DNA from: Rhinopithecus roxellana
Lineage: Eukaryota; Chordata; Mammalia; Primates; Cercopithecidae
Assembly: GCF_007565055.1 (NCBI RefSeq)
Contig: NC_044554.1
Coordinates: 13,679,921 to 13,743,920, forward strand
Reading direction: 5' to 3'
DNA: 64,000 bases
Position numbers and translations under genes: made by a program. The notes beneath the pieces were generated by a model that saw only the letters and a program-made list of their open reading frames with translations, was not told where the DNA came from and made no database searches. Shown in pieces: positions 21,536-32,556 of this stretch (the first letter of the stretch is position 1; each line of letters starts with the position of its first letter).

Positions 21536-21846
21536 AAAAAAGAAAAGAATTTTTTTTTTTTTTGGTGGCAAAGGAAAGGAAGGAAAGTTAGAGGATGAAC
21601 CAGCTGGGGGAGAGAAGTCTAAGGAGAATGAGATTTGAGAAAAATTTATTATGTTTGTTAGTTTATCATTGATGGCCTTCAGATATTAGCATTAGTATCC
21701 TTTTTCTAATCTTGACAGTTTATAAATAATTTATCATTATTTCATTATCTGGTATAGGTGGGTAGTATTCTCTATGTTGGAACTAAGGATTAGAGAGATT
21801 TTTGTCTTGCTCTGTTTGTATTATAGGTGCAATAGGACCCACATTT

Positions 21847-22134
21847 TTTTTTGAGATGGAGTTTCACTCTTGTCTGTGAGGCTAGAGAGCAATGGCGCTA
21901 TCTTGGCTCACTGCAACCTCCGCCTCCTGGGTTCAAGTGATTCTCCTCCCTCAGCGGCCCGAGTAGCTGGGATTACAGGCACATGCCACCATGCCTGGCT
22001 AATTTTTGTATTTTTAGTAGAGACAGGGTTTCACCACATTTGCCAGGCTAGTCTTGAATTCCTGACCTCAGGTGATCCACCAGCCTCGGCCTCCCAAAGT
22101 GCTGGGATTATAGGCGTGAGCCACCGCGCCCAGT
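21847..22134 (-). mobile_element. Alu, minus strand
   Basis: The dimer runs from gagatggagtttcactcttg to gccaccgcgcccagtc. Confidence 0.9.
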
Positions 22135-22272
22135 CGGACCCACAGATTTTTAATATTATCTTGTATTCTGTTTGCAGAGAGGAAAAAAGTTATTACATAT
22201 ATTCACATAAGGCAATATTTAAAAAAAATTATTACTTGGCGTTGCCAGGTTTTTAAGCTCATAGCCTTCTTT

Positions 22273-22274
<2 letters not shown>

Positions 22275-22327
<53 letters not shown>

Positions 22328-22608
22328 AGACGGAGTCTCGCTCTGTCGCCCAGGCTGGAGTGCAGTGGCGGATCTCAGCTCACTGCAAGCTCCGCCTCCC
22401 GGGTTCCCCGCCATTCTCCTGCCTCAGCTCCCGAGTAGCTTGGACTACAGGCGCCCGCCATCTCGCCCGGCTAATTTTTTGTATTTTTTAAGTGGAGACG
22501 GGGTTTCACTGTGTTAGCCAGGATGGTCTCGACCTCCTGACCTTGTGATCCGCCCGCCTCGGCCTCCCAAAGTGCTGGGATTACAGGCTTGAGCCACCGC
22601 GCCCGGCC
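22275..22608 (-). mobile_element. AluY, Old World monkey type, with a 52-T tail
   Basis: The poly-T at 22275-22326 is uninterrupted, and the body is near consensus. A perfect 16-bp target duplication (agccttctttaatttt) lies at 22263-22278 and 22609-22624. The long pure tail implies a recent insertion. Single-base losses (gtggcggatctc, cagctcccgag) are visible. Confidence 0.95.
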
Positions 22609-22624
22609 AGCCTTCTTTAATTTT

Positions 22625-23089
22625 AAGAGCATGACTACCTACCAAAGGTGAAGGAAGGTAGAGCAACTTGATGTTATCTTCTGGTGCTATAGTGCAACTC
22701 GTGTGAATAGTTAGTGCTCAGAGGGTTTTTTCTTTCCTTTGTTTGGGTTGGGGTGCTTTATTTGTTGTTGTGTATGTCTCCAAAGGAACCTTTCATAGTT
22801 TGTATTATGCTTTATATAGCTCAGTATAAGGCAGCCCTAATTCTGAGCTTCCTCATTCCCCAGTGAGAAGATTAAATTTTGTGACAATTTGAGCATGTAA
22901 ACTTTATGGATATACATGAAATAGTCAAATGTCTTCTTATGGTATTTAATTTCTTAAGTTAGTTACAAATATTTTTAAATTCACAAATAAAATTTTACGT
23001 TAATTTAGAAATACTGCCTTTCCACTCTTGTTTTATGAAGCTGTTTTATTCAGACATTTCAGATTTGCAACAGCAATGACTATTTTTTT
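22625..23089. other. Intronic sequence without recognised feature
   Basis: AT-rich DNA with a T/G-rich patch at 22728-22780. No gene or named repeat is visible. Confidence 0.55.
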
Positions 23090-23384
23090 TAATTTTTTAT
23101 TTTTTGAGACGGAGTCTCACTCTGTCACTCAGGCTGGAGCGCGGTGGTGCGATCTCGGCTCACTGCAAGCTCTGCCTCCCGGGTTCATGCCATTCTCCTG
23201 CCTCAGCCTCCCGAGTAGCTGGGACTACAGGCGCCACCACCATGCCCGGCTAGTTTTTTGTATTTTTAGTAGAGACGGGGTTTCACCGTGTTAGCCCGGA
23301 TGGTCTCCATCTCCTGACCTCGTGATCCGCCTGTCTCGGCCTCCCAAAGTGCTGGGATTACAGGCGTGAGCCACAGCGCCCGGC
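23090..23384 (-). mobile_element. AluY-like, minus strand, with target duplication
   Basis: The dimer is flanked by gcaatgactatt at about 23072 and again at about 23387. Confidence 0.94.
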
Positions 23385-23445
23385 CTGCAATGACTATTAT
23401 TGTTGTAAATGTTTTTTGAATCAGTTAAATGGTTTTCCAGATAAC

Positions 23446-23745
23446 TTTTTTTTTTTTTTTTGAGACAGAGTCTCGCTCTGTTGCCCAGGCTGGAGTGCAG
23501 TGGCACTATCTTGGCTCACTGCAACCTCCGCCTTCCGGGTTCACGCCATTCTCCTCCTGCCTCAGCCTCCCAAGTAGCTGGGACTACAGGCCCCTGTCAC
23601 CACGCCTGGCCAATTTTTTTGTATTTTTAGTAGAGACAGGGTTTCACCGTGATAGCTAGGATGGTCTCGATCTCCTGACCTCATGATCCGCCCGCCTTGG
23701 CCTCCCAAAGTGCTGGAATTACAGACGTGAGCCACTGTGCCCGGC
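23446..23745 (-). mobile_element. AluY-like, minus strand
   Basis: A full dimer runs from gagacagagtctcgctctgt to gccactgtgcccggcc. Confidence 0.93.
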
Positions 23746-23764
23746 CCAGGGAACATATTTTTAA

Positions 23765-24240
23765 TTATTTAAAAATTTTTTTTTAGAACAATAAATTTAC
23801 AGAAAAGCTGTGGAGATGGTAGAGAGAGAGAACGTCATATTTCCTACAGTCTAAACAGTTAGCATTATAGCATTTCTTTTTCTTTTTTTAAGACAGGGTC
23901 TCACTCTGCAGCCTTGACTTTCTGGGCTCTAGTGATCCTCCCACCTCAGGCCCCCAAGTAGCTGGGACTACAGGCATGCACCACCATACCTGACTAGTTT
24001 TTTATTTTTTGTAGAAACAGGGTCTCACTGTTGCCCAGGCTGGTCTCAAACTCCTGGTCTCAAGTGATCTTCTCACCCTAACCTCCCAGAGTGCCGGGAT
24101 TACAGACATGAGCCACCATGCCCAACTGATACAGTATTTCTTGAATTCATATATGATACTGACACTGGATATATTTTATTTTTGTAAACTACCTGTTTGC
24201 AAAATAGTGGGACAGTTTTAAAAATTTATTTTATGCAAAT
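23765..24240 (-). mobile_element. L1M 3' antisense fragment split by an old Alu
   Basis: The text aataaatttacagaaaagct and ttcctacagtctaaacagtt, then gatactgacactggatatat after the Alu, resembles antisense L1M 3' UTR. Confidence 0.4.
23877..24127 (-). mobile_element. Old Alu (J-like), minus strand, with deletion
   Basis: The first arm lacks a block after cactctgcagcc; the second ends gccaccatgcccaactg. Confidence 0.85.
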
Positions 24241-24278
24241 TACATTTGTTAGTGTCAGAATTTAATGACTAACTTGAT

Positions 24279-24475
24279 TTTTTTTTTTCCACCATGTTCC
24301 CGAGTAGCTGAGATTACAGGCACGTGCCACCACGCCCAGTTAATTTTTGTATTTTTCGTAGAGATGGGGTTTTTCCATGTTGACCAGGCTGGTCTTGAAC
24401 TCCTGGCCTCAAGTGATCCACCCACCTTGGGCTCCCAAAGTGCTGGAATTACAGACGTGAGCCACCATGCCTGGC
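24279..24475 (-). mobile_element. Alu, minus strand, first part deleted
   Basis: The T-run is followed directly by ccgagtagctgagattacag, so about 100 bp of the normal start is missing. It ends gccaccatgcctggct. Confidence 0.85.
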
Positions 24476-24682
24476 TGAAACTACTTTTAGGGATACTCTT
24501 TGAGAAAAGACCTTGACTTATATTTTGGACATATGTAATACTTCATGTTGAATTCTTAGCCTCACTAGATAAATCCTACAAAATGTATATGTAGATGTTT
24601 TGTCACTGATGTTTGAATTACACTCCACATAGACATCTTTCTAGTTAAACAGCTTTGCTAGTAAGTTTAAAATTAATAATCC

Positions 24683-24985
24683 GGCCGGGCGCAGTGGATC
24701 ATGCCTGTAATCCTAGCACTTTCAGAGGCTGAAGCGGGTGGATTGCCTGAGGTCTGGAGTTCGAGACCAGCCTGGGCAACATGGTGAAACCCTGTCTCTA
24801 CTAAAATACAAAAAATTAGTGAGGCTTGATGGTGCACGCCTATAGTCCCAGCTACTTGGGAGGCTGAGGCATGAGAATCATTTGGAGGAATCATCTGGGA
24901 GGCGGAGGTTGCAGTGAGCTGAGATGGCGCCACTGCCCTCCAGCCTGGGGGACAGATCAAGAGTCTGTCTTAAATAAAAATTAAT
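24683..24985 (+). mobile_element. Alu, plus strand
   Basis: The dimer runs from ggccgggcgcagtggatcat, with a local duplication (agaatcatttggaggaatcatctgg region) and the tail taaataaaaatt. Confidence 0.9.
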
Positions 24986-25512
24986 TTAAAAAATTGGTTT
25001 GTCAGTTCCAGAGTGCATTGTTTCAGGCATCTCTCTGGAAAATTATTAATGTAAATATTTTTAGGCATTATAATTTTCAAATCAATCTTAGGAGCATCTA
25101 GATGACATGATTGAATGCATTAAACTTGAGTATGTTGTAACATACAACTGTCATTCAACTTTGTGAACATATATTGTGGGTACCTGTATCCCCCAAACTC
25201 CTGAAATTTAGATGTGCCTCTGGGTGGACTGTTTGTGTTGGGCAGATTTAGTAGATAGGGTGGGAGAAAGGGTCAGGAAAGACTGTAAGCTAGGAATAAC
25301 ATCCCCAGGAAGCCGAAGTTTAATTGAGATGTAGTGGAGATAAGATGGATAATCTACTTAAAAGAAATTCCTGGCCCTTGGCAGTCCTACTTCTGTGGCT
25401 GGGTGCTTCATTTGGTCACCAGGTGCTGTCATTGCTGCTAACATCCAGGGTACAAAGGTTACCACTGTGTTCGATGCCAGCTGGCTACTTTAGTCAGTTT
25501 TTTTGGTGTGTG
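24986..25512. other. Intronic sequence without recognised gene
   Basis: A 105-codon frame begins at 25324 and runs into an Alu. It shows no recognisable family and is judged chance. No named repeat is seen. Confidence 0.5.
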
Positions 25513-25811
25513 TTTTTTTTTTTTTTTTTTGAGACGGAGTCTCACTCTTGTTGTCCAAGCTGGAGTGCAATGGTGCAATCTTGGCTCACTGCAACCTCTG
25601 CCTCCTGGATTCAAGCAATTCTCCTGCCTCAGCCTCCCTAGTAGCTAGGATTACAGGCGTGTGTCACCACGCCTGGCTAATTTTGTATTTTTGTAGAGAC
25701 GGGGTTTCTCCATGTTGGTCAGGCTGGTCTCGAACTCCTGGTCTCAGGCAATCTGCCTGCTTCAGCCTCCCAAAGTACTGGGATTACAGGCATGAGCCAC
25801 TGTGCCTGGCC
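25513..25811 (-). mobile_element. Alu, minus strand
   Basis: A full dimer runs from gagacggagtctcactcttg to gccactgtgcctggcc, with a probable duplication around ttagtcagttttt / ttcagtcagtttt. Confidence 0.92.
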
Positions 25812-26105
25812 TTCAGTCAGTTTTGTGGGGAATCTTATCCTGTTGATTATTTTTATTTCTAGAATATCCTATTGATAGTTTTTTGGGGGGATTGGGCATG
25901 AGGTATTTTATCGTAAAATGTTACTGAATGTTAATTGCAGAATTAATGTAAAATTGACCACATCTTTCACAGATGAGATATGTTGTGTATAGCTGTGGGT
26001 CTGAAAATGTGTGGAGTGGTCAGGACTTCACAGAGCACCTGGATCAATGTTTTTCAGCCTAACTTTGTAGTAGCAGAATGCTTTGTGAAATAAAATCTTG
26101 TGTAG

Positions 26106-26408
26106 GCCAGGCGCAGTGGCTCACGCCTGTATTCCCAACACTTTGGGAGGCCAAGGTGGGCGAATCACTTGAGGTCAGGAGTTCGATACCAGCCTGGCCA
26201 GCATGGTGAAGCCCTGTCTCTAGTAAAAATACACAAAATTAGCTGGGCCTGGTTGCACGTGCCTGTAATCCCAGCTACATGGGAAGCTGAGGCAGGAGAA
26301 TTGCTTGAACCCAGCAGGCGGAGGTGGCAGTGAGCTGAGATTGCACCATTTCACTCCAGCCTGGGCAACAGAGCGAGACTCTGTCTCAAAATAAAATAAA
26401 AATAAATA
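26106..26408 (+). mobile_element. Alu, plus strand
   Basis: The dimer runs from ggccaggcgcagtggctcac to an AAAAT-type tail. Confidence 0.92.
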
Positions 26409-26595
26409 AGTACGTCTTCTGTAGAACTCTATTATGTATAAAGCGGAAAAGGTGGCTCTACTCTGAGAGAATTGGCAGGTGAGAGCTTGGTCCTTGCCGC
26501 CTGACCTTCCTCTTGTCCATTGCCCTAAACCATTCCATGTTTTCACTGAAGGAAAAATGAAGGACTGAAGGAGCCTGGCTCTTTCTTTTTGTCTT

Positions 26596-26889
26596 TCTTT
26601 TTTTTTTTGAGATGGAGTCTCGCTCTGTCACCCAGGCTGGAGTGCAGTGATGCGATCTCGACTCACTGCAAGCTCCGCCTCCCGGGTTCACACCATTCTC
26701 CTGCCTCAGCCTCCCGTGTAGCTGAGACTACAGGCACCCGCCACCGCGACCGGCTAATTTTTTGTATTTTTAGTAGAGACTGGGGTTTCACCGTGTTAGC
26801 CAGGATGGTCTCGATCTCCTGACCTCATGATCCACCCATCTCGGCCTCCCAAAGTGCTGGGATTACAGGCGTGAGCCACCGCGCCCAGC
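26596..26889 (-). mobile_element. AluY-like, minus strand
   Basis: A full dimer runs from gagatggagtctcgctctgt to gccaccgcgcccagcc. Confidence 0.93.
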
Positions 26890-26890
26890 C

Positions 26891-27187
26891 TCTTTTTTTT
26901 CTTTTTGAGATAGAGTTTTGCTTTGTCATCCAGTTTGGAATGCAGTGGCACGATCTCAACTCACTCCAACCTCTGCCTCCCGGGTTCAAGCGATTCTCAT
27001 GCTTCAGCCTCCTGAATAGCTGGAATTACAGGCATGCACCACCACGCCTGGATAATTTTTTGTATTTTTAGTAGAGATGGGGTTTCATCATGTTGGCAGG
27101 CTAGTCTTGAACTCCTGACCTCAAGTGATCCGCCCACCCTGGCCTCCTTAAGTGCTGGGATTACAGGCTTGAGCCACTGTTCCCAGC
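26891..27187 (-). mobile_element. Alu, minus strand
   Basis: The dimer runs from gagatagagttttgctttgt to gccactgttcccagc. It lies directly after the previous Alu in the same orientation. Confidence 0.92.
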
Positions 27188-27836
27188 AGGAGCATGGCTC
27201 TTGATGAAAGTCACTTATCTTTTTAGTGCCTTAGCCAGCTTGGAGTGCTGGATTAGAGTCCTGGATGCTGATTTCAGTGGTCTTTTATACTACCATTAAG
27301 CTGCAGGATGACAAGCCCTTCTGGGACTGATACAGAAAATAAAGTTTCTAGTCCTCAAAGAGAGATTGTTGTAAGAACCTTACTTTTAACTCTTCCTTTG
27401 CTGGGAGGAAAAGTAGCAAGTACAAATGTTTTATCTCTAAAGAGACCCTTAACAGGTCACATGGATGTGCACGGTTTTATCATGTGCATCTCTGAGAGTG
27501 GGATGGAAGATGTTTTATATAGAAAATCTTAGAATACAGGAAAACAGTTTTTTAAAAAGGCAATAAGGCCATGTTTTTTACTTTAGCTTTAAAAGCTTAA
27601 GTTTTTTATTTTTTATTTTTATTTTTCATTAGCTAGAAGGCTATCTTTAAATATTCCTTTTAGTAACTAGTACCCTGTAGGCATGACCAGTAGTAGAAAT
27701 AATCTCCTCTTTCCGTTGGCTCCACTGATGCCCACTGCCTCTTCTTTGTGAGCAGTTAAATGTACACTTTAGATGATTCTAAGCTTTGTAACTGTACTCT
27801 CTTTAAGTTTTAAATCCCATTACTGAAAAGTATATG
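27188..27836. other. Intronic sequence before the Tigger element
   Basis: No gene or clear repeat is visible. A T-rich patch lies at 27600-27627. Confidence 0.55.
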
Positions 27837-28246
27837 CAGTTTGGCTTTCAACAACATGTGTTTGTCCTATGGAAATTTTTTTCAATAAATACATTGGTAA
27901 ATTTTTTGGAGATTTTCTACAGTTTGAAAAAACTTGAAGATGAACTATGTACCCTAGAAATATTAAAAAACATTAAAAAGGTATGTCGTGAATGCTTAAA
28001 ATATTTGTAGATGCTAGCCTGTTTTATTTACTAACAAAATGTACACAAAATGTGTGTGTGTATAGACTGTACATGGCACTATTTGCAGTCAAGAGAAATG
28101 CAATCATAAAGGTGCAGTGTTAAATCATAACTGCATGGAATTAACTGTAGTGTATGCCCTACTGCTGTAATAACTTTGTAGCCATCTCCTGTTGCTTTTG
28201 CAGTAAGCTCAAGTGTTTGAAGTATCCGTGTGATGCCCTGTGACTG

Positions 28247-28545
28247 ACCGGGCGTGGTTGCTCATGCCAGTAATCCCAGCATTTTGGGAGGCTGAGGTGG
28301 GTGGATTGCTTGAGCCAAGGAGTTCGAGACCAGACTGGGCAACATGGTGAGACCCCGTCTCTATAAAAAATATAAAAATTAGCTGAGTGTGGTGGTGCGT
28401 GCCTATAGTCCCAGCTACTCAGGAGGCTGAGGCGGGAGGATTGCTTGATCCCAGGAGGCTGAGGTTGCAGTGAGCCAAGATCATGCCACTGCACTCCAGC
28501 CTGGGTGACAGAGCCAGAACCTGTCTCAAAAACAAAACAAAACAA
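28247..28545 (+). mobile_element. Alu, plus strand, in Tigger 5' region
   Basis: The dimer runs from gaccgggcgtggttgctcat to a CAAAA-type tail. Confidence 0.92.
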
Positions 28546-28623
28546 CATCCTTTGATGCCAGTTATCTCCATGTGGGCCTGCCTGTCTCCAGTAAATTGTG
28601 TATCTTGGTAAAAAGTAATCTCC

Positions 28624-28748
28624 GCCAGGTGTGGTGGCTTATACCCGTAATACCAGCTCTTTGGGACACCGAGGTGGGAGGTGCATTTGAGCTCAGGAGT
28701 TCGAGACCAGCCTGAAAAAATGTAAAAAAAAAAAAAAAAAAAAAAAAA
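28624..28748 (+). mobile_element. Alu left monomer, plus strand, in Tigger
   Basis: Only the left arm is present (gccaggtgtggtggcttata to gaccagcctg), followed by about 26 A. Confidence 0.85.
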
Positions 28749-29140
28749 GTGATCTCATATTTTTCTTACATATATTTCACTATGTTTAGTGCAAGTCTGT
28801 AAACTTTGAATAACACCATGGGACTCCTTGAGTGACACTAGTGATGTTGAAAGTGCTCCCAGGAAGGCGAGAAATGTCATGATGTTAGAAGAAAAAGTCA
28901 AATTGCTTGATATGCATCTTAGAATGACTGCATTCTATGTGGTTGCCTGCCATTTAAAGATAAATGAATTCAGCATAAATGAACATAGTGAAAAAAAGGA
29001 AAGGAAATTTATGAAGCCATTGTTGAAGCTGTACCAGCAGGCATGATGACAATCTCACACTTCTTGTGAAGTGTTCTTTTATCTTGTATTGAAAATGCAG
29101 CTTTTATGTGGGAGCAGGATTGCAATAAGAAGGGCATACC

Positions 29141-29449
29141 TGGCCGAACCTGGTACCTCAACACCTGTAATCCCAGCACTTTGGGAGGCCGAGGCGGGTG
29201 GATCACGAGGTCAGGAGTTCCAGCTCAGCCTGGCCCAATGTGGTGAAACCCTGTCTCTACTAAAATTACAAAAATCAGCTGGTTGTGGTGGTGCATGCCC
29301 GTAGTCCCATCTGCTTGGGAGGCTGAGGTAGAAGAATAGCTTGAGCCCAGGAGGCAGAGGTTGCATTGAGCCAAGATCGCGCCACTGCTTTCCAGCCTGT
29401 GTGACAGAATGAGACTCCATCTCAAAAAAAAAAAGAAAAAAAGAAAAAA
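29141..29449 (+). mobile_element. Alu, plus strand, in Tigger transposase
   Basis: The dimer runs from tggccgaacctggtacctca to an AAAAG-rich tail. The target word aaggcatacct-like is repeated at 29130-29140 and 29448-29458. Confidence 0.92.
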
Positions 29450-29670
29450 AGGCATACCTGTAGATGCTAATACAATTAGAGAAAAAGCAAAGTCACTGTA
29501 TGACAACTGTAAAGCAAAAGGAGAAGGATCTAAAGCTAGAGAATTTAATTCCAGCAAAAGATGGTTTGATAATTTTCAAGGTTTGCCTTAATTAAGAAAT
29601 ATGGAGATGGCAAGAGAAGCCACTAAGAGGCAGCATATTAGTTGTCAGACACTGTTAAGAAAATCATTAG

Positions 29671-29943
29671 GCTGGGTGTGGTGACTGATGCCTGTAATCC
29701 CAGCACTTGGGGAGGCCGAGGTGGGCGGATCACAGGGTCAAGAGATCAAGACTGTCCTGGCCAACATCTTGAAACCCCATCTCTACTAAAAATACAAAGA
29801 TTAGCTGGGTGTGGTGGCGCATGCCTGTAGTCCCAGCTACTTGGGAGGCTGAGGCAGGAGAATCACTTGAACCCTTGCAGTGAGCCCAGATTGCGCCATG
29901 CACTCCAGCCTGTCAACAAAGCCAGATTCTGTCTCAAAAAAAG
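29671..29943 (+). mobile_element. Alu, plus strand, in Tigger transposase
   Basis: The dimer lacks a block after acttgaaccc. The target duplication aagaaaatcatt lies at about 29658-29669 and 29941-29952. Confidence 0.93.
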
Positions 29944-29978
29944 AAAATCATTGAGGAGAAAGGCTATCTGCCTGAATA

Positions 29979-30258
29979 GTTTTTTTTTTTTTTTTTTTTA
30001 AGATAGAGTTTTGTTCTCCCAGGCCGGAGTGCAGTGGCATGATGACTCACTCCAGCCCTGGCCTGCTAAGCTCACATGATCCTCCCATCTGAATCCCCTG
30101 AGTAGCTGAGACTGCAGGCACACACCACCACACCCAGCTAATTTTTAAATTATTTTGTGGAGACTCAGTCTCCCTATGTTCCCCAGGCTGGTCTTCGATT
30201 CTCCTGCCTTGGCCTCCCAAAGTGTTGGAATTACGGATGTGAGCCATTGCACCTGGCC
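29979..30258 (-). mobile_element. Alu, minus strand, in Tigger
   Basis: The dimer runs from aagatagagttttgttctcc to gccattgcacctggcc, directly after the transposase word for KGYLPE and a stop. Confidence 0.9.
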
Positions 30259-30288
30259 TAAATATATATATATATATTTATATATATT
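30259..30288 (+). repeat. (TA)n-rich tract between two Alus
   Basis: TA-rich DNA (taaatatatatatatatatt) separates two same-orientation Alus. Confidence 0.85.
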
Positions 30289-30589
30289 TTTTTTTTTTTT
30301 TTTTTGAGGCAGAGTTTTGCTCTTGTTGCCCAGGCTGGAATGCAATGGTGCGATCTCAGCTCACTGCAGTCTCCGCCTCCCGGGTTCAAGCAATTCTCCT
30401 GCCTTAGTCTCCTGAGTAGCTTGGATTACAGGCACCCGCCACCACACCTGGCTAATTTTTTGTATTTTTAGTAGAGATCGGATTTCACAATATTGGCCAG
30501 GGTCGTCTCCAGCTCCTGACCTCAGGTGATCCACCCGACTCAGCCTTCCACACTGTTGGGATTACAGGCGTGAGCCACTGTGCCTGGCC
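30287..30589 (-). mobile_element. Alu, minus strand, in Tigger
   Basis: A full dimer runs from gaggcagagttttgctcttg to gccactgtgcctggcc. Confidence 0.92.
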
Positions 30590-31081
30590 CTAAATGCCAG
30601 GTGGAAGTGCCCCATTAGATGGAAGTGCCCCATTCTGGAAAAAAATTGCCATAGAGGACATTAATCCAGTTTGTAAGGAAAAGAAGCAAGCACAGGATTT
30701 AAGGCAGGAAGGGATGGGCTACTTCTACACTTTTGTGCAAATGTTTATGATCAGGACTGCCCTTGTCTGTAAAGCTGCTAACCTTGAGCCTTAAAGGGAG
30801 AAGAGAAATACTGGCTGCCAGTCCTTTGGTTGTATGAGAAGTCCTGGACAATGAGAACCCTTTTTTGGATTGGTTCCATTGATGCTTTGTCCTTGGAATC
30901 AGGAAATACCTTGCCAGTGAGAGATTGCCTTTTAAAGTTCTTTTGATTTTGGACAATGCCCCTGGCCATCCAGAACCCCACGAGTTCAGCACAGAAGGTG
31001 TGGAAGTAGTTTACTAGCCCCTAAACACAGTGTCTCTAATTTAGCTTCTGCATCAGGGAGCCTTAAGGACCTTTAAGACTC

Positions 31082-31373
31082 GGCCAGGCGCGGTGGCTCA
31101 CGCCTGTAACCCCAGCACTTTGGGAGGCCGAGGCAGGCGGATCACGAGGTCAGGAGTTTGAGACCAGCCTGGCCAACATAGTGAAACCTCAACTCTACTA
31201 AAAATACAAAAAAAATTAGCTGGGTATGATCGCGGGTACGTGTAATCCCAGCTACTTGGGAGCCTGAGGCAGGAGAAGCACTTGAACCTGGGAGGTGGAG
31301 GTTGCAGTGGGCCAGGATCACGACACTGCACTCCATCCAGTGTAAGACTCCGTCTCAAAAAAAAAAAAAAAAT
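31082..31373 (+). mobile_element. Alu, plus strand, in Tigger transposase
   Basis: The dimer runs from ggccaggcgcggtggctcac to a 16-A tail. Confidence 0.92.
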
Positions 31374-31559
31374 TGTTACACACGGTATGCTATGGAAAGG
31401 CTTCTCAGTGTAGTAGAAGAGAACTCGATAGACCATCATGTTTGGGTTATACCACTGAAGATACCATTGTTGTTACAGAAAAAGCCATGAAAACCATCAG
31501 GCTTGAAACAAATTCGTGCTGGAGAAGACTGTCCAGATGTCCATGACTTCACAGGATTT

Positions 31560-32556
31560 TTATTAAACATTATTTTATTATTTTTTATTATATTTTAAGT
31601 TCTGGGGTACATGTGCACAGCGTGCACGTTTGTTACATAGGTATACATGTGCTATGTTGCTTTGCTGCACCTATCAACTCGTCATTTACATAAGGTATTT
31701 CTCCTAATGCTATCCCTCTCCCAGTCCCCCACCCCACGACAGACCCCAGTGTGTGATGTTCCCCGCCCTGTGTCCATGTGTTCTCATTGTTCACCTCCCA
31801 CGTACGAGTGAGAACATGTGGTGTTTGGTTTTCTGTCCTTGTGATAGTTTGCTGAGAATGATGGTTTCCAGATTCATTCCCTGTAAAGCACATGAACTTA
31901 TCCGTTTTTATGACTGCATAGTATTCCATGGTGTATATGTGCCACATTTTCTTTATCCAGTCTATCATTGATGGACATCTGGGTTGGTTCCAAGTCTTTG
32001 CTATTGTGAATAGTGCCACAATAATAAACATACGTGTGCATGTGTAGTAAGCATAGTAGCATGGTTTATAATCCTTTGAGTATATACTCAGTAATGGGAT
32101 TGCTGGGTCATGGTATTTCTAGTTTTAAATCCTTGAGGAATCACTACACTGTCTTCCACAATGGTTGAACTAATTTACACTCCCACCAACAGTGTAAAAG
32201 CGTTCCTATTTCTCCACATCCTCTCCAGCACCTGTTGTTTCCTGACTTTTTAATGATTGCCATTCTAACTGGTGTGAGATGGTATCTCATTGTGATTTTG
32301 ATTTGCATTTCTCTGATGACCAGTGATGATGAGCATTTTTTCACATGCCTGTTGGTTGCATAAATGTCTTCTTTTGAGAAGTGTCTGTTCATATCCTTTG
32401 CCCACTTTTTGATGGGGTAGTTTGATTTTTTTCTTGTAAATTTGTTTGAGTTCTTTGTAGATTCTGGATATTAGCCCTTTGTCAGATGAGTAGATTGCAA
32501 CAATTTTCTCCCATTCTGTAGGTTGCCTGTTCACTCTGATGGTAGTTTCTTTTTTT
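31560..32556 (-). mobile_element. L1 3' end, copy A (antisense)
   Basis: It begins attatattttaagttctggg (antisense L1 3' end) and runs through gtattccatggtgtatatgt to cactctgatggtagtttctt. There it stops in ORF2 and joins an AT-rich tail of copy B. The same end-point sequence continues normally in copy B at about 33604. Confidence 0.88.

Noticed and set aside
25324..25641. 105-codon frame beginning MRCSGDKMDN
   Set aside because: It runs into an Alu, shows no recognised family and lacks splice or expression support.
30594..30794. Small frame MPGGSAPLDGSAPFW... as a gene
   Set aside because: It is part of the broken Tigger transposase, not an independent gene.
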